Positions 27,350-35,813 of a stretch of DNA of 64,000 nucleotides are shown here, in pieces; the first letter of the stretch is position 1; the number at the start of each line of letters is the position of its first letter. Both the position numbers and the translations under genes were made by a program. Below the pieces are notes generated by a model that searched no databases, was not told the DNA's origin, and was given only the letters and a program-made list of their open reading frames with translations. Source of the DNA: Schlegelella_A sp038241255 (lineage in GTDB: Bacteria; Pseudomonadota; Gammaproteobacteria; Burkholderiales; Burkholderiaceae_C); NCBI GenBank assembly GCA_038241255.1, contig JBBRFW010000004.1:1-64000 (forward strand). Reading direction: 5' to 3'.

Positions 27350-28411
27350 TCAGCCGGCGCTGCCGAGCGGCGGCTCGGCCATCGCGTCCAGCTGTTCCGA
27401 CAGGCGCGTGCACTGGTCGGCCCAATAGGCCGGGCTCGCGAACCAGGGGAAGTTGATCGGAAAGGTCGGATCGCTCCAGCGCCTCGCGATCCAGGCGCTG
27501 TGGTGCAGCATGCGCAGCGTTCGAAGCGGCTCGAGGAGGCGAAGCTCGCGCCAATCAAAGTCCATGAACGCTTCGTAGCCCTCAAGGACATCGAGCAGCT
27601 GGCGCGTCATCGCCGCCCGGTCGCCCGAGAGCAGCATCCAGAGGTCCTGCACGGCCGGGCCGGTGACGGCGTCGTCGAGATCGACGAAGTGCGGGCCGGC
27701 GTCGTTCCAGAGCACATTGCCGGGGTGGCAATCGCCGTGCAGGCGGAGCTGCCGGGCGGAGGTCGCGGCGAAGGCGTCGCCGCAGGCCGCGAGCGCCCGG
27801 TCGGCGAGAACCCGCCAGCGTTCGGCGACGTCGTCGGAAACCAGGCGGCCCTCGAGCAGGAAGTCTCGACTGGCGTTGCCGTAGCTGGCGACGTCGAGGA
27901 CCACCCGCCGGGTGAAGGGCGCGATCGCGCCGATCGCATGCAGCCGGCCGATGTAGCGGCCGAGCCAGCGCCGGACCTCGGGATCCTCAAGCTCGGGCGC
28001 GCGGCCGGGGAGCCGATCGGTGACGCCGAAGCGATAGACCGCGCCGGCATCGGTCGTCAGGCGAGCCAGCGTGTCGCCCGCGCTCGCCACCGCGGTGGCG
28101 TGGGACGAGCGAGGATCCAGCGACAGCGCGATCGGCGCCGCAACGGGAATCTCGCCTTCCACGAGCTCGGACGCGAAGGCGTGCTCCTCGAGGATCTGGG
28201 CATCGCTCCACCGGCCCGGCCGATAGAACTTGGCGACGACGACCCGGCCCCCTTCGAGGAAAACCTGGAACACGCGGTTCTCGTAAGAGTTCAGCTGGAT
28301 CAGCCGCCCGTCGCCGCACAGCCCGACGGCATCGAGCGCGTCGAGCACGCCGCCCGGGCTGAGGTCGGTGTACGGCGCCGGGGCAGCGGCTTCGAAGGGA
28401 TCAGCAACCAT
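27350..28411 (-). CDS. srkA: SrkA/YihE-type serine/threonine protein kinase
   Basis: 353 residues. APH-like kinase fold: the ATP-binding Lys in GRVVVAKFYRPGRWS, the catalytic loop LRLHGDCHPGNVLW (Asp) and the metal Asp in FVDLDDAVTGPAVQD. The N-terminal LIQLNSYENRVFQV is characteristic of SrkA (RdoA/YihE), a stress-response kinase that counters toxin-triggered death in E. coli. Length is slightly above the family (about 328) because of an N-terminal tail. Convergent with htpG. Confidence 0.88.
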   Translation of the reverse strand: MVADPFEAAAPAPYTDLSPGGVLDALDAVGLCGDGRLIQLNSYENRVFQVFLEGGRVVVAKFYRPGRWSDAQILEEHAFASELVEGEIPVAAPIALSLDPRSSHATAVASAGDTLARLTTDAGAVYRFGVTDRLPGRAPELEDPEVRRWLGRYIGRLHAIGAIAPFTRRVVLDVASYGNASRDFLLEGRLVSDDVAERWRVLADRALAACGDAFAATSARQLRLHGDCHPGNVLWNDAGPHFVDLDDAVTGPAVQDLWMLLSGDRAAMTRQLLDVLEGYEAFMDFDWRELRLLEPLRTLRMLHHSAWIARRWSDPTFPINFPWFASPAYWADQCTRLSEQLDAMAEPPLGSAG

Positions 28412-28442
28412 CGCTGTGCGCCGGCGGACGCCGGCGCGGCGG

Positions 28443-29303
28443 CTAGTGATGGGAGCGCGACGACAAGGGCAAAGGCGCGTCGATGACCACGCCGGCGGGC
28501 TCATCGCTCTCGCCGCGGCCCTCGGGCCTCGGGGCGGCCCCGTTGCGGGGCGTGGCGAGTGCCGGATCGTGACCGTTGGCGGCGCGCCCCGGCGGCGTTC
28601 GCGGGTTCGCGAACGCCAGCGAGGCGAACTCGCTGTTGCCCAGGCTGTCGAGCCGGCTGTCGGGTGCGAAGAACGAATCCTGGAACACCGACGAGTCCTG
28701 CCAGAGCGCGCTGCGTTGGGCGCGCCGGGTCGCCACGGTGCTGGCGAGCGAGTCGCGTGCTTCGTCGAGATCGCGAGGCGGCACGATGCCGGGCTGCGGG
28801 CCGCGGGCGGTGGCCGCCGTGCTGCTCGGTACGAGCAGCTGCAGCTCCGCGGCCGTCGGCAGGTTGTCGACCGGGCAGCGCAGGTAACGGATGCGGCAGG
28901 CACCGAGCACCGATTGCTTGATCTGCAGGATGCGCCGCGAGTTGCCGCGGTCGGTGTCGAGGTCGATTGCGGCCAGGACGCGACCGTTGGCGCTGCAGAC
29001 CGCGAACGTGACGTTGATGGCGCCCAGCAGGTCGTACCAGAAGCGAACCTCGCTCGGATCGCTCGGCTGCGAGAAGCGGACCAGCGGCAGCTTGGAGAGA
29101 ACGACGTGGTGCGGCAGGGCTTCGCGCAGCAGCTTGTAGACGCGTCGCTCGTCAGTCGAGAACACCGGGCGCGCCGAGAGCGACCATTCAGTGGGCAAGG
29201 GCGGGACGCGACGCGGGCGACGTAGGATCCAGACGCCGACGATGACGACGACCGCGAGCAGCGAGAGCGCTAGCACCGCTGCGATCCACGGAAGCCTTTC
29301 CAT
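28443..29303 (-). CDS. Membrane-anchored DUF2726 protein
   Basis: 286 residues, ATG at 29303 (a GTG one codon earlier is possible). One N-terminal membrane segment (about 6-28) followed by Arg-rich residues, so the rest is cytoplasmic. Residues approximately 48-150 form a DUF2726 domain (FSTDERRVYKLLREALP, with VCSANGRVLAAIDLD and RILQIKQSVLGACRI), a fold related to restriction-endonuclease-like nucleases. The C-terminal 120 residues are low-complexity and proline/serine-rich. Function unknown; I see only part of the nuclease signature. Confidence 0.65.
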   Translation of the reverse strand: MERLPWIAAVLALSLLAVVVIVGVWILRRPRRVPPLPTEWSLSARPVFSTDERRVYKLLREALPHHVVLSKLPLVRFSQPSDPSEVRFWYDLLGAINVTFAVCSANGRVLAAIDLDTDRGNSRRILQIKQSVLGACRIRYLRCPVDNLPTAAELQLLVPSSTAATARGPQPGIVPPRDLDEARDSLASTVATRRAQRSALWQDSSVFQDSFFAPDSRLDSLGNSEFASLAFANPRTPPGRAANGHDPALATPRNGAAPRPEGRGESDEPAGVVIDAPLPLSSRSHH

Positions 29304-29343
29304 CACGAGCCGTCCAATTCAGAGCGCCGGTATTCCCGGTATG

Positions 29344-29375
29344 CGCCGGGCGAAGTCTTCGCCGGGCGAAGTCTT
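29344..29375. repeat. 16-bp perfect tandem duplication
   Basis: CGCCGGGCGAAGTCTT occurs twice back to back (29344-29359 and 29360-29375), 40 bp upstream of the DUF2726 start on that gene's 5' side. Probably a slippage duplication; it may alter spacing in the promoter region. Confidence 0.85.
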
Positions 29376-29444
29376 GGATGTTAGCGGCGACTGCGCCGCC
29401 GCGGCCATCCCTCTTTCGACTGCGGCCGCCAAACGGACGAGCGG

Positions 29445-30170
29445 CTAGGCCCCGGCGCCCGGCGGGGCCTGGCCGTCGTCGCGCGGTTCCGCGATCTCAC
29501 GCCGGCGCGCCTGCTGCTTCATCCGGTAGTCGAGCTCGGCCACCCGATCGACCACGAGCTGGTCGAGGTGCGAGGCGAACGAGTCGGGCGGCAGTTTCAG
29601 CCAGGCTTCGGATTCGGATCCGTCGCGCTCGATCGTCGCGCCCGCAGCGCGCGCTAGCTTGAGCATCGCCGTGTTCTCGCTCAGGGCGTGGATGAACATC
29701 GTCTGCACGCCGCGGTTGCGCGCGTGCAGCATGGCGTGCTCGAACAGGCGCCGGCCGAAGCCGCGGCGGCGCGCCTTGGGCAGCACCGACACGCCGAACT
29801 CGGACGCCGCCAGGCGCCCTCGCTGTGAATCGGCGTCGCGGTGCGCCAGGTGCGCCAAAGCGATCAGTTCGAGCCGGCGATTGAAGATCCCGAACACCTC
29901 ATCGTGGTCAAAGTCGAGGGTGTCGACGTAGCGCCCGATTTGCGCGTCGTTGGCGATGTAGCCGAAACGCAGGTAGCGCGAGCGCTCGTCGAGGCACGTC
30001 AGGTGAGCGGCGATGCGTTCGCGGTGGCGCGGCCCCAGCGAGCGGATCGGCACCCAGGCGCGACCGGGGCGCGCCGGTTCGTGGGTGGGGGCCGGGGAGC
30101 TGTGCGCCTCTCGCGGCGGAGGCGCCGTCGCCGGCGCGTCGGGGAGGAGAAGGTCAGGCAAGAGTCGCAT
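29445..30170 (-). CDS. GNAT-family N-acetyltransferase
   Basis: 241 residues. The acetyl-CoA-binding motif A is visible in EFGVSVLPKARRRGFGRRLFEHAM (about 135-158; V-x-P-x-x-R-x-x-G-x-G/R pattern), preceded by the strand IALAHLA. The first 35 residues are a Pro/Ala-rich unstructured leader, and the C-terminal LDYRMKQQARRREIAEPRDD is charged. The substrate cannot be inferred. It diverges from the rplM-rpsI operon, with the shared 236-bp gap described separately. Confidence 0.82.
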   Translation of the reverse strand: MRLLPDLLLPDAPATAPPPREAHSSPAPTHEPARPGRAWVPIRSLGPRHRERIAAHLTCLDERSRYLRFGYIANDAQIGRYVDTLDFDHDEVFGIFNRRLELIALAHLAHRDADSQRGRLAASEFGVSVLPKARRRGFGRRLFEHAMLHARNRGVQTMFIHALSENTAMLKLARAAGATIERDGSESEAWLKLPPDSFASHLDQLVVDRVAELDYRMKQQARRREIAEPRDDGQAPPGAGA

Positions 30171-30266
30171 GGTGAACCGAGGGTTAACCCGCAGTGTAGA
30201 GACTTCGGCTAGGGAGCGCCCACCGGCGGTGTGAGCGCGGCTCTCCTAGTCGGGTACGAGACGGGC

Positions 30267-30321
30267 TATACTTGAAGGCTTTTCGCCATCTGCCTCGGCG
30301 AAGCCGGCCTCAACAGGCCGG
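30267..30321 (+). promoter_or_regulatory. rplM-rpsI leader: -10-like element and two consecutive hairpins
   Basis: A TATACT -10-like hexamer lies at 30267-30272 without a convincing -35. Just after it come two inverted repeats: TTCGCC (30282-30287) with GGCGAA (30297-30302), and CCGGCCT (30304-30310), loop CAAC, AGGCCGG (30315-30321). If transcription starts shortly after the TATACT, the 5' leader before the rplM ATG (30407) would be about 125 bases and begin with these two stems. This is a plausible site for L13 autoregulation, known from E. coli; not demonstrated here. Confidence 0.45.
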
Positions 30322-30406
30322 GCAGAAGCGACCGCGCGCGAGACCGCCATTAGAAGCGGGGCCGGGCACCGGCGCCGGGTGAGGCTTGAATCAACCTTCG
30401 GAACCC

Positions 30407-30853
30407 ATGAGAACCTTCAGCGCCAAAGCCGCCGAAGTGACGCATGAGTGGTTTGTGATCGACGCGACCGACAAGGTCTTGGGCAGGGTGGCCAGTGAAG
30501 TCGCCCTCCGCCTGCGCGGCAAGCACAAAGCCATCTACACGCCTCACGTCGATACCGGCGATTGTATCGTCATCGTTAACGCCGACAAGATCCGCGTCAC
30601 CGGCAACAAGGCCGAGGACAAGATCTACTACCGGCACTCCGGATATCCGGGCGGCATCCGCGGACTCAAGTTCAAGGACATGCAGGCTCGCCACCCCGGC
30701 CGTGCGCTCGAGAAGGCCGTCAAGGGCATGCTGCCCAAGGGCCCGCTCGGCTACGCGATGATCAAGAAGCTGAAGGTATATGCGGGCGACAAGCACCCGC
30801 ACACCGCGCAGCAACCCAAGAAACTCGACATTCTTCAGGACCCGCCGCGATGA
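30407..30853 (+). CDS. rplM: 50S ribosomal protein L13
   Basis: 148 residues, a few more than E. coli L13 (142). The conserved start RTFSAKAAEVTHEWFVIDA, the core LGRVASEVALRLRGKHK and YYRHSGYPGGIR, and the closing KKLKVYAGDKHPHTAQQP identify it clearly. Start at ATG 30407; a short in-frame extension to 30386 exists but lacks the L13 consensus. The stop overlaps the rpsI start (ATGA), the usual coupled rplM-rpsI operon. Confidence 0.97.
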   Translation: MRTFSAKAAEVTHEWFVIDATDKVLGRVASEVALRLRGKHKAIYTPHVDTGDCIVIVNADKIRVTGNKAEDKIYYRHSGYPGGIRGLKFKDMQARHPGRALEKAVKGMLPKGPLGYAMIKKLKVYAGDKHPHTAQQPKKLDILQDPPR

Positions 30854-31242
30854 TCGGAAACTGGAACTACGGCACCGGCCGTCGCAAATCGTCGGTCGCA
30901 CGCGTCTTCATGAAGAAGGGCAGCGGCCAGATCCTTGTCAACGGCAAGCCGGTCGAGGAATATTTCGGCCGCCAGACCTCGATCATGGTCGTGCGGCAGC
31001 CCCTCGTGCTGACCGCCAACGACGCCGCCTTCGACGTCAAGGTCAACGTCCACGGCGGCGGCGAGACCGGCCAGGCCGGCGCCATTCGCCACGGCATTAC
31101 GCGCGCGTTGATGGACTACGACCTGGCGCTCAAGGGCGATCTGAGCCGCGCCGGCTTCGTCACCCGCGACGCCCGCGAGGTCGAGCGCAAGAAGGTCGGC
31201 CTTCACGGCGCCCGGCGCAGGAAGCAGTTCAGCAAGCGCTGA
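30850..31242 (+). CDS. rpsI: 30S ribosomal protein S9
   Basis: 130 residues, exact family length. GTGRRKSSVARVFMKKGSG at the start, GGGETGQAGAIRHGITRAL in the middle and the basic tail RRRKQFSKR that reaches the P site. ATG overlaps the rplM stop. Followed by a strong hairpin terminator. Confidence 0.98.
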   Translation: MIGNWNYGTGRRKSSVARVFMKKGSGQILVNGKPVEEYFGRQTSIMVVRQPLVLTANDAAFDVKVNVHGGGETGQAGAIRHGITRALMDYDLALKGDLSRAGFVTRDAREVERKKVGLHGARRRKQFSKR

Positions 31243-31263
31243 TCGACCGACTCGCTGATCCGA

Positions 31264-31285
31264 AAGGCCGCCTGCGGGCGGCCTT
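31264..31285 (+). terminator. Hairpin terminator after rplM-rpsI
   Basis: AAGGCCGCC (31264-31272), loop TGCG, GGCGGCCTT (31277-31285): a 9-bp perfect stem 22 bases after the rpsI stop. The following T-run is weak (GTCGTTT), so it may need Rho or act as a processing stem as well. Confidence 0.7.
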
Positions 31286-31330
31286 GTCGTTTCGATCACG
31301 AGCCGCATCTTTCACTTGTCCCCGCCGCGC

Positions 31331-31345
31331 CCACCGATTCGGTGG
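31331..31345. promoter_or_regulatory. Palindrome in the erpA promoter region
   Basis: CCACCGA, a central T, TCGGTGG (7+1+7 perfect inverted repeat), just before a GATAAT -10-like hexamer at 31352-31357 and 41 bases before the erpA start. Its position would suit an operator. It does not resemble the known IscR sites I can recall. Confidence 0.4.
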
Positions 31346-31386
31346 TTCGCCGATAATCGCAGTTCTCGCCTTTACCAGGAGCGTTC

Positions 31387-31767
31387 ATGAGCGCAGTCGC
31401 CGAAAACATCGTCAGCTCGCCGGAAGACGACGCGCCGCCGCCGCCGCTCGTCTTCACCGACAGCGCCGCCAACAAGGTCAAGGAGCTCGTCGACGAAGAG
31501 GGCAACCCGGACCTGAAGCTGCGCGTGTTCGTGCAGGGTGGCGGGTGCTCGGGCTTCCAGTACGGCTTCACCTTCGACGAGATCGTCAATGACGACGACA
31601 CCGCGATGGCCAAAAACGGCGTCACGCTGCTCATCGATGCGATGAGCCTGCAGTACCTCGCCGGCGCCGAGATCGACTACAAGGACGACCTGCAGGGCGC
31701 GCAGTTCGTGATCAAGAACCCGAACGCGACGACGACCTGCGGTTGCGGATCGAGCTTTTCCGCCTGA
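31387..31767 (+). CDS. erpA: A-type iron-sulfur cluster insertion protein ErpA
   Basis: 126 residues. The three cluster-binding cysteines are in QGGGCSGFQYGF and in TCGCGSSFSA at the C-terminus. The N-terminal 20 residues are an extra acidic/proline-rich extension relative to E. coli ErpA (114). Delivers Fe-S clusters to apo-enzymes such as those of isoprenoid synthesis. CAGGAG lies six bases before the ATG. Single gene between two terminators. Confidence 0.95.
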   Translation: MSAVAENIVSSPEDDAPPPPLVFTDSAANKVKELVDEEGNPDLKLRVFVQGGGCSGFQYGFTFDEIVNDDDTAMAKNGVTLLIDAMSLQYLAGAEIDYKDDLQGAQFVIKNPNATTTCGCGSSFSA

Positions 31768-31786
31768 CTCCGTTCGCTTCCCGAAG

Positions 31787-31810
31787 AAAGCCGCCACTGG
31801 GCGGCTTTTT
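31787..31810 (+). terminator. Rho-independent terminator after erpA
   Basis: AAAGCCGCC (31787-31795), loop ACTG, GGCGGCTTT (31800-31808) followed by TT: a 9-bp stem with a five-T run beginning in the stem. Because it is nearly symmetric (A-run on the other strand) it may also serve the convergent anmK gene, whose stop is at 31826. Confidence 0.88.
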
Positions 31811-31825
31811 CGCTGGCGACAGGCT

Positions 31826-32959
31826 TCAGCGTGCCGGATAGAGCGCGCCCAGGACGCGCTGGCCGGTCGCACCCGTCACGGTGGCGACGTTTCCAGCCGC
31901 GCGACTAACAAAGGCGCGTGCCAGCCACGCGAACGCCGCTGCTTCGACCTGATCGGCAGGCAGACCGCGGGCGCTGCTCGCGACGACCGGAACGGGCGCC
32001 AGCGATCGACCCAGGCGGCGCATCAGGTCGGCGTTGAAGACGCCGCCCCCGCACACGATCAGCTCGACCGCTTCGGCAGCAAAGCGCCGGCAAGCGTCGG
32101 CGACCACTTGCGTGGTGAGTTGGGCGAGCGTGGCCTGGATGTCTTCCGAACCGAGCCGCGCCCGCGCGTCGCTGGCGTCGAGTCGCGCGTCGAGCCAGCC
32201 GGCGTTGAACAGGTCGAGCCCGGTGCTCTTGGGCGGCGCAAGCGCGAAGAAAGGCTCGCCTTGCAGCGCATCGAGAAGGCGCGGGTCGACCTTTCCGCGC
32301 GCCGCCATGGCGCCGTCGACGTCGAACGGTCGGCCCGATGAACGCTCGCTCCAAAGGTCGAGCAGCGTGTTCGCCGGCCCGCAGTCGAAGCCGTGGGTCG
32401 TGCCGCGGGGGCCGAGCACGCTGAGGTTGGCGATGCCGCCGAGATTCAGCACGGCGACGGTCGCGTCAGCTCGCGCGAAGGCGGCGCGATGGAATGCCGG
32501 CACAAGCGGCGCCCCCTGGCCGCCGGCGGCGACGTCACGGCTGCGGAAATCGGCGACAACGTCGATGCCGGTGAGCTCGGCGAGCAGCGCCGGCGCGTTG
32601 ACTTGCACGGTATACCCGGTGCCGTCGAACTCGCCGGGGCGATGCCGCACCGTCTGGCCGTGGCATCCGACCGCGACGATCCGCTCCGGGGCGAGCGAAG
32701 CGCTGGCACAGAGCGAGGCGACCAGCGCAGCGCCGTCGCGGGTGAGCGCGTTGGCGGCGAGGGCGGCGCGATGGATCTCGTCGTCGGCCGACGTATTCAG
32801 CGCCGCGAACATCGCCCGCAGGGCCGGGGTGAAGGCACGCTTTGCATGCGCCACGACCCGGATGTCGACCCCGCCGCCGGTGTCTGTGAAGTCGACGATG
32901 ACGCCGTCGATGCCATCGAGCGACGTGCCCGACATCAGCCCGATAAAGAGACCGTCCAA
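31826..32959 (-). CDS. anmK: Anhydro-N-acetylmuramic acid kinase
   Basis: 377 residues, family length about 370. Signature MSGTSLDGIDG at residues 9-19, CHGQTVRHRP, LGGIANLSVL and ICGGGVFNADLMRRL. Phosphorylates and hydrolyses anhydroMurNAc from recycled peptidoglycan. The gene follows the M23 peptidase on the same strand with 19 bases between, so a cell-wall turnover operon is likely. Confidence 0.95.
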   Translation of the reverse strand: MDGLFIGLMSGTSLDGIDGVIVDFTDTGGGVDIRVVAHAKRAFTPALRAMFAALNTSADDEIHRAALAANALTRDGAALVASLCASASLAPERIVAVGCHGQTVRHRPGEFDGTGYTVQVNAPALLAELTGIDVVADFRSRDVAAGGQGAPLVPAFHRAAFARADATVAVLNLGGIANLSVLGPRGTTHGFDCGPANTLLDLWSERSSGRPFDVDGAMAARGKVDPRLLDALQGEPFFALAPPKSTGLDLFNAGWLDARLDASDARARLGSEDIQATLAQLTTQVVADACRRFAAEAVELIVCGGGVFNADLMRRLGRSLAPVPVVASSARGLPADQVEAAAFAWLARAFVSRAAGNVATVTGATGQRVLGALYPAR

Positions 32960-32978
32960 GGCAGCGGCGAGGCCGCGA

Positions 32979-34367
32979 CTACTCGCCCAGGAGCGGCGTG
33001 CGCGGCAGCGTCTCGGCGACGCTCAACTGGGCCCGCGCGCTCTGCGCCAGCTGGCCGAAGCGTGCGCGCGCCGCAGGCGGGACGATGGCAGCCTCGGAAT
33101 TCTGAGCGACGAGCAGAGGATCCTGCTGCTGGCCGTCAATCTTGACCTCGAAGTGCAGGTGCGGGCCAGTCGCCCAGCCGGTCTGGCCGACGGCGCCGAT
33201 GATTGCGCCCTGGTCGACGCGCTGTCCCTTGGTGACTTCGATGCGGCTCAAATGAGCGTACACCGTCAGGCGCTCGTTGCCGTGGCGAACCTGGATCACG
33301 TTGCCGTAGCCGTTCTGCCAGCCGGCGAACTCGACGACGCCCTCGCCCACAGTGCGCACCGGCGTGCCGATCGGCGCCCCGTAGTCGACGCCGTTGTGCT
33401 GCTTCCAGGTGTTGAGGATCGGATGCATGCGCATCGCGAACCCCGACGTCACGCGCGAGAATTCGAGCGGGCTGGCGAGAAACGAACGCTGCTTGCTCTG
33501 GCCGTCGAGGCCGAAATAGCCGCCCTTGCCGTCGCCGTCGCGAAACCACATGGCCGAGAAGGTCTGGCCCTTGTTGACGAACTCGGCGGCGAGGACGCGG
33601 CCGCTGACGGGGCCCCAGGTGATCGGCTCGCCTTCGGCCGTGAGCGACTCGTAGACCACGGAGAAGCTCGCGCCGCGCTTGAGCTCGTGACGGAAGTCGA
33701 TGTCGTTGGCGAAGACCTCCGCCAGTTGGGTCGCGACGCTGTCAGGGATGCCGGCTTCGTCGGTGGCGGTGAAGAGCGAGGAGCGGATCGTACCGCCGGC
33801 CATAAGCATCTGCGCGGTGAGCGGCAGCGTGGCGGTATCGGCAACCAGCCGGTCCGCGATGCGCTGGATTCGCAGCCGGGTGAACTCGGTCGGCACCTTG
33901 TCCGCGCCCGGGGCGGCGTAGCGCGCGACCAGCTCTTCCAGGTGGCCGCGGGTGTCGACCCGAACCTGAAGGCGCTTGCCGGCGCGGCCGTCGAGAAGCC
34001 GTCGCGCGACCGCGTCGCTGCGCAGGAACGCTGCGGCGCCTGCGTCGGCAACGCCCAGGCGCGCCAGAAGGGAGTCGGCGGTGTCGCTGACGCGGGTGAC
34101 GTCGCTGCGATACAGGTCCAGATCGTGCTCGGCGAGGGCGTCGAGCTGGCCGCGCAGGTCGACCGGCGCCAGGCTTTCGACGATGGTCCGCTGCGGCAAC
34201 TCGGCCGCATCGGGCACCTGCGGGGCGATGCCGAAGGCCGTCGCGCCGAATCCGGCCAGGCCGAGGGAGACCGACGCCGTCAGGGTGCGGGGATAGCGGG
34301 AAGCGAAGCTAGCGACGTGCGCCGAGACGTAGTCCCAGGCGACATCAACGGATGTCAGCGATTTCAA
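32979..34367 (-). CDS. M23-family peptidoglycan DD-metallopeptidase
   Basis: 462 residues with a TTG start at 34367; no in-frame ATG or GTG is near the N-terminus, so TTG is the best guess. One membrane anchor (about 28-48), a long coiled/OapA-like periplasmic region (50-310) and a C-terminal LytM/M23 domain. Zinc ligands are visible in KQHNGVDYGAP (His, Asp) and GPHLHFEVK (HxH), so the enzyme should be active. It resembles MepM-type endopeptidases that cut 3-4 cross-links. It precedes anmK, matching the common betaproteobacterial order. Confidence 0.9.
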   Translation of the reverse strand: MKSLTSVDVAWDYVSAHVASFASRYPRTLTASVSLGLAGFGATAFGIAPQVPDAAELPQRTIVESLAPVDLRGQLDALAEHDLDLYRSDVTRVSDTADSLLARLGVADAGAAAFLRSDAVARRLLDGRAGKRLQVRVDTRGHLEELVARYAAPGADKVPTEFTRLRIQRIADRLVADTATLPLTAQMLMAGGTIRSSLFTATDEAGIPDSVATQLAEVFANDIDFRHELKRGASFSVVYESLTAEGEPITWGPVSGRVLAAEFVNKGQTFSAMWFRDGDGKGGYFGLDGQSKQRSFLASPLEFSRVTSGFAMRMHPILNTWKQHNGVDYGAPIGTPVRTVGEGVVEFAGWQNGYGNVIQVRHGNERLTVYAHLSRIEVTKGQRVDQGAIIGAVGQTGWATGPHLHFEVKIDGQQQDPLLVAQNSEAAIVPPAARARFGQLAQSARAQLSVAETLPRTPLLGE

Positions 34368-34556
34368 TTTCTGCGGAGCTCGGCGCTCAGTTCGGTCGGT
34401 GCCGCCTTGCGGTCTGCACCTCGGTTGATCGTCGTGACCAGGGCACCACTAGAATCGTGGCGCTCGACCGCTCTAGCCGGGAATTTTCCCGCCGCCCCAT
34501 AGGACGCCGCCCCAGTATACCGGCCGTCGGAGCCCCTTTCCCCGTAACAGCCAGTG

Positions 34557-35804
34557 ATGTCTGCCTCTTTTCCGGCGCCGGCGGCGCCTCAGAAATACCC
34601 GGTCACAGAATCGGTCCGGTCCGCCTTCGAGAAGTCGCGGGCGCATTCCAGCGAGCTCATTCCCGAGGCCGAATGGCTGGCCAAGCTGGCTCGCTCCGAA
34701 GCGACGGGGCAGCCGCTGCGCGCCAAGCTCGGTCTGGACCCGACCGCACCCGACATTCACCTCGGCCACACCGTGGTCCTGAACAAGCTGCGCCAGCTGC
34801 AGGACCTGGGCCACACGGTCATCTTCCTAATTGGCGACTTCACCTCGATGATCGGCGACCCCTCGGGCCGCAATACCACCCGGCCGCCGCTCACGCGTGA
34901 GCAGATCGAGGAGAACGCGTGCACTTACTACGCGCAGGCCAGCCTGGTGCTGGACCCGGCGCGAACTGAGATCCGCTACAACTCCGAATGGAGCGACCCG
35001 TTGGGCGCACGCGGGCTGATCGAGCTCGCCGCCCGTTACACCGTCGCCCGAATGATGGAGCGCGACGATTTCAGCAAGCGCTTCAAGGCAGGGACGCCGA
35101 TCAGCGTCCACGAGTTCCTGTATCCGTTGATGCAGGGCTACGACTCGGTGGCCCTTCGTTCGGATCTCGAGCTCGGCGGGACCGATCAGAAATTCAATCT
35201 TCTGGTCGGACGCGCCTTGCAGGCGGAGTACGGGCAGGAACCGCAGTGCATCATGACCATGCCGCTTCTCGAGGGCCTCGACGGTGTCGAGAAGATGTCT
35301 AAGTCGAAGGGCAATTACATCGCGATCGCCGACCCGCCCAACGATATGTTCGCCAAACTGATGTCGATCAGCGACGATCTGATGTGGAAGTACTTCGATC
35401 TTCTGAGTTGGCGGTCGGCGAACGAAGTCGTTGCTTTGCGCGCCGAAGTGGCTCGTGGCCGGAATCCTCGCGATGCCAAGGTCGAACTCGCCAAGGAGAT
35501 CACGGCCCGCTTCCACGGCGCTTCCGGCGCCGAAGCCGGCGCGGTCGACTTCGCCCTGCGCGCCCGTGGCGGTATCCCCGACACCATCCCCGAAATCGAC
35601 TTCGAGGGCGCACCACTCGGCATCGGCGCCGTCCTCAAGCAGGCGGGGCTCGCGCCTTCGACAAGCGAAGCGATGCGCCTACTCGAAGGCGGCGGCGTGC
35701 GGATCGACGGGGGCATCGTCTCCGATCGCGCCCTGAAGCTGCCTGCGGGAACCTTCGTCGTCCAGGTCGGCAAGCGAAAGTTCGCCCGCGTGACCTTGCG
35801 ATAG
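34557..35804 (+). CDS. tyrS: Tyrosyl-tRNA synthetase
   Basis: 415 residues. Class I motifs are HLGH (residues 68-71) and KMSKS (about 246). The C-terminal 65 residues form an S4-like RNA-binding domain (SEAMRLLEGGGVRIDGGIV). It is the TyrZ/TyrS-2-like subgroup judging from MSKSKGNYIAIADPP. A GTG directly precedes the ATG at 34557 and could be used instead. A 190-bp gap separates it from the divergent M23 gene. Confidence 0.95.
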   Translation: MSASFPAPAAPQKYPVTESVRSAFEKSRAHSSELIPEAEWLAKLARSEATGQPLRAKLGLDPTAPDIHLGHTVVLNKLRQLQDLGHTVIFLIGDFTSMIGDPSGRNTTRPPLTREQIEENACTYYAQASLVLDPARTEIRYNSEWSDPLGARGLIELAARYTVARMMERDDFSKRFKAGTPISVHEFLYPLMQGYDSVALRSDLELGGTDQKFNLLVGRALQAEYGQEPQCIMTMPLLEGLDGVEKMSKSKGNYIAIADPPNDMFAKLMSISDDLMWKYFDLLSWRSANEVVALRAEVARGRNPRDAKVELAKEITARFHGASGAEAGAVDFALRARGGIPDTIPEIDFEGAPLGIGAVLKQAGLAPSTSEAMRLLEGGGVRIDGGIVSDRALKLPAGTFVVQVGKRKFARVTLR

Positions 35805-35813
35805 GAGAGGCCG

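Noticed and set aside
32034..34502. 822-codon plus-strand frame across anmK and the M23 gene
   Set aside because: It is an antisense shadow of two well-recognised genes, with low-complexity composition.
34368..34556. Promoter for tyrS at TATACC (34516)
   Set aside because: No acceptable -35 lies 16-18 bp upstream, so I do not list it.
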